From positions 177,754 through 241,753 of the forward strand of contig JBBEBQ010000025.1 of NCBI GenBank assembly GCA_040882285.1: 64,000 nucleotides of DNA, read 5' to 3'. This DNA comes from Gemmatimonadaceae bacterium (GTDB lineage: Bacteria; Gemmatimonadota; Gemmatimonadetes; Gemmatimonadales; Gemmatimonadaceae). Made by a program: the position numbers and the translations under genes. The notes beneath the pieces were generated by a model. The model saw only the letters and a program-made list of their open reading frames with translations, searched no databases and was not told the DNA's origin. Positions 63,408 to 64,000 of this stretch are shown here, in pieces. Within the stretch, counting starts at the first letter, position 1. Every line of letters begins with the position of its first letter.

Positions 63408-63835
63408 TCGTCCCCCGGATTGGTGCTGCAAACTTGAGCTACGCGTGCGCTGTCAGCAGGAATCAATATGGCGACCGCTTTCCCCTTTCTACTGTTCCCC
63501 GTTCCTAAAAAGCCACCAAGCACCTTAGCCATTGCACCCGGCTCATCGATACCCCCTAAGATGATTCCATTCGCACCTAGGTCTGCAGCTTTTTTCCTCT
63601 GCGACCGCATCATGCCGCCTTCCGATGTCCACAGGGTACTGCCCGACGAGTTCAGCAACGCGACTTCTCGATATTGCGACGGGACCTTCTCCGGCGTGGT
63701 GAACATTTGCACGGCATTGGGACACGTCTTAGCAAAGCTTATAGAGGGGTCCAGCAAAGCCGCGTTCGTGCTAACGCACGCCGTCACCGCGACAGCTCCT
63801 GCAACTCCCAGAACTAGCCCTTTCCGCACGACCAC
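63404..63835 (-). CDS. Predicted lipoprotein
   Basis: About 143 residues. The GTG at 63833-63835 is chosen because GGAGG lies five bases upstream. The N-terminus has RKGLVLGVAGAVAVTACVST, a lipobox with Cys near residue 20. The mature part is alpha/beta with VPSQYREVALLNSSGSTLWT and a Gly-rich helix. Function unknown. Translated with the next lipoprotein. Confidence 0.65.
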   Translation of the reverse strand: MVVRKGLVLGVAGAVAVTACVSTNAALLDPSISFAKTCPNAVQMFTTPEKVPSQYREVALLNSSGSTLWTSEGGMMRSQRKKAADLGANGIILGGIDEPGAMAKVLGGFLGTGNSRKGKAVAILIPADSARVAQVCSTNPGDE

Positions 63836-64000
63836 GAAGCCCTCCAGGGGGTAAGATGACGAGCAAACGGTAACCGCTTGGGAAAAACGCCGCAAGGAAA
63901 AGCTCATTGCTAAGCCCCGAGAGGGTTCGAACGCGGGAAGAGCCGCTACTACTAGTGGGCTGTAACCCGTGAAACGGTAGCAGGGCTGATGCGATGAATC

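Noticed and set aside
63905..64000. tRNA-like sequence near the window end (GTTCGAAC with a GTA-containing loop)
   Set aside because: On either strand the T arm does not pair and no acceptor stem forms, so it is not a tRNA I can support; it is also not an exact copy of the tRNA-Met 3' end.

Overview
The window is a piece of a high-G+C bacterial chromosome. My best guess is a Gemmatimonadota member: a Minf_1886-family gene, a Mycobacterium-like succinate dehydrogenase with one large membrane subunit, several Tat or lipoprotein genes of unknown function and dense short intergenic gaps all fit. This placement is an inference; there is no rRNA gene to check.

Positions 1-45632 are ordinary core genome. 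In order: ispE (cut by the window edge), a flippase-like membrane protein, an Hpt-like protein, pdxJ, a lipoprotein, methylmalonyl-CoA epimerase, trxA-rsmI, an FAH-family gene with an aminotransferase and a membrane-anchored protein, a LexA-like repressor, gltX, a Tat-exported protein, tRNA-Ser(GCT), the sdh operon, a cation/proton antiporter, tRNA-Ser(TGA), a DUF2723 membrane protein, purH-purN-gmhB-selA, an Ig-like lipoprotein with valS, a BON-domain protein, thrS, an S9 peptidase, fatty-acid and PHB-type genes (thiolase, 3-hydroxybutyryl-CoA dehydrogenase, acyl-CoA dehydrogenase), a leucine-dehydrogenase-like gene, rpiB-glyA, nnr-thiL-plsC, eno, an FtsB-like gene and two tRNA-Met genes. Many neighbours overlap by 1-4 nt (ATGA, GTGA, TGATG, TTGA), so translational coupling is common.

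Positions 45700 to about 63900 look like an integrated accessory element next to the elongator tRNA-Met gene. A tyrosine integrase faces the tRNA. A divergent control region drives a probably leaderless HTH repressor. A minus-strand module encodes small HTH proteins, a RepA-like ATPase and tiny overlapping genes. The cargo includes a C-protein-like XRE regulator with a 986-residue N6-adenine methylase, a possible HEPN protein, a SLOG-fold protein, a PD-(D/E)XK nuclease-like protein, several orphan or decayed ORFs, two lipoproteins, and two diverged copies of an uncharacterised 43-46 residue microprotein. The far attachment site was not found in the window.

Three observations stand out. (1) Intergenic DNA carries families of heptanucleotide tandem repeats, often as imperfect palindromes, and several genes use stop codons supplied by the repeats. 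(2) The LexA homologue has lost the cleavage bond, the catalytic serine and the catalytic lysine. (3) rsmI and gltX have no ATG, GTG or TTG at the expected start but have well-placed Shine-Dalgarno sequences in front of ATA and ATC.
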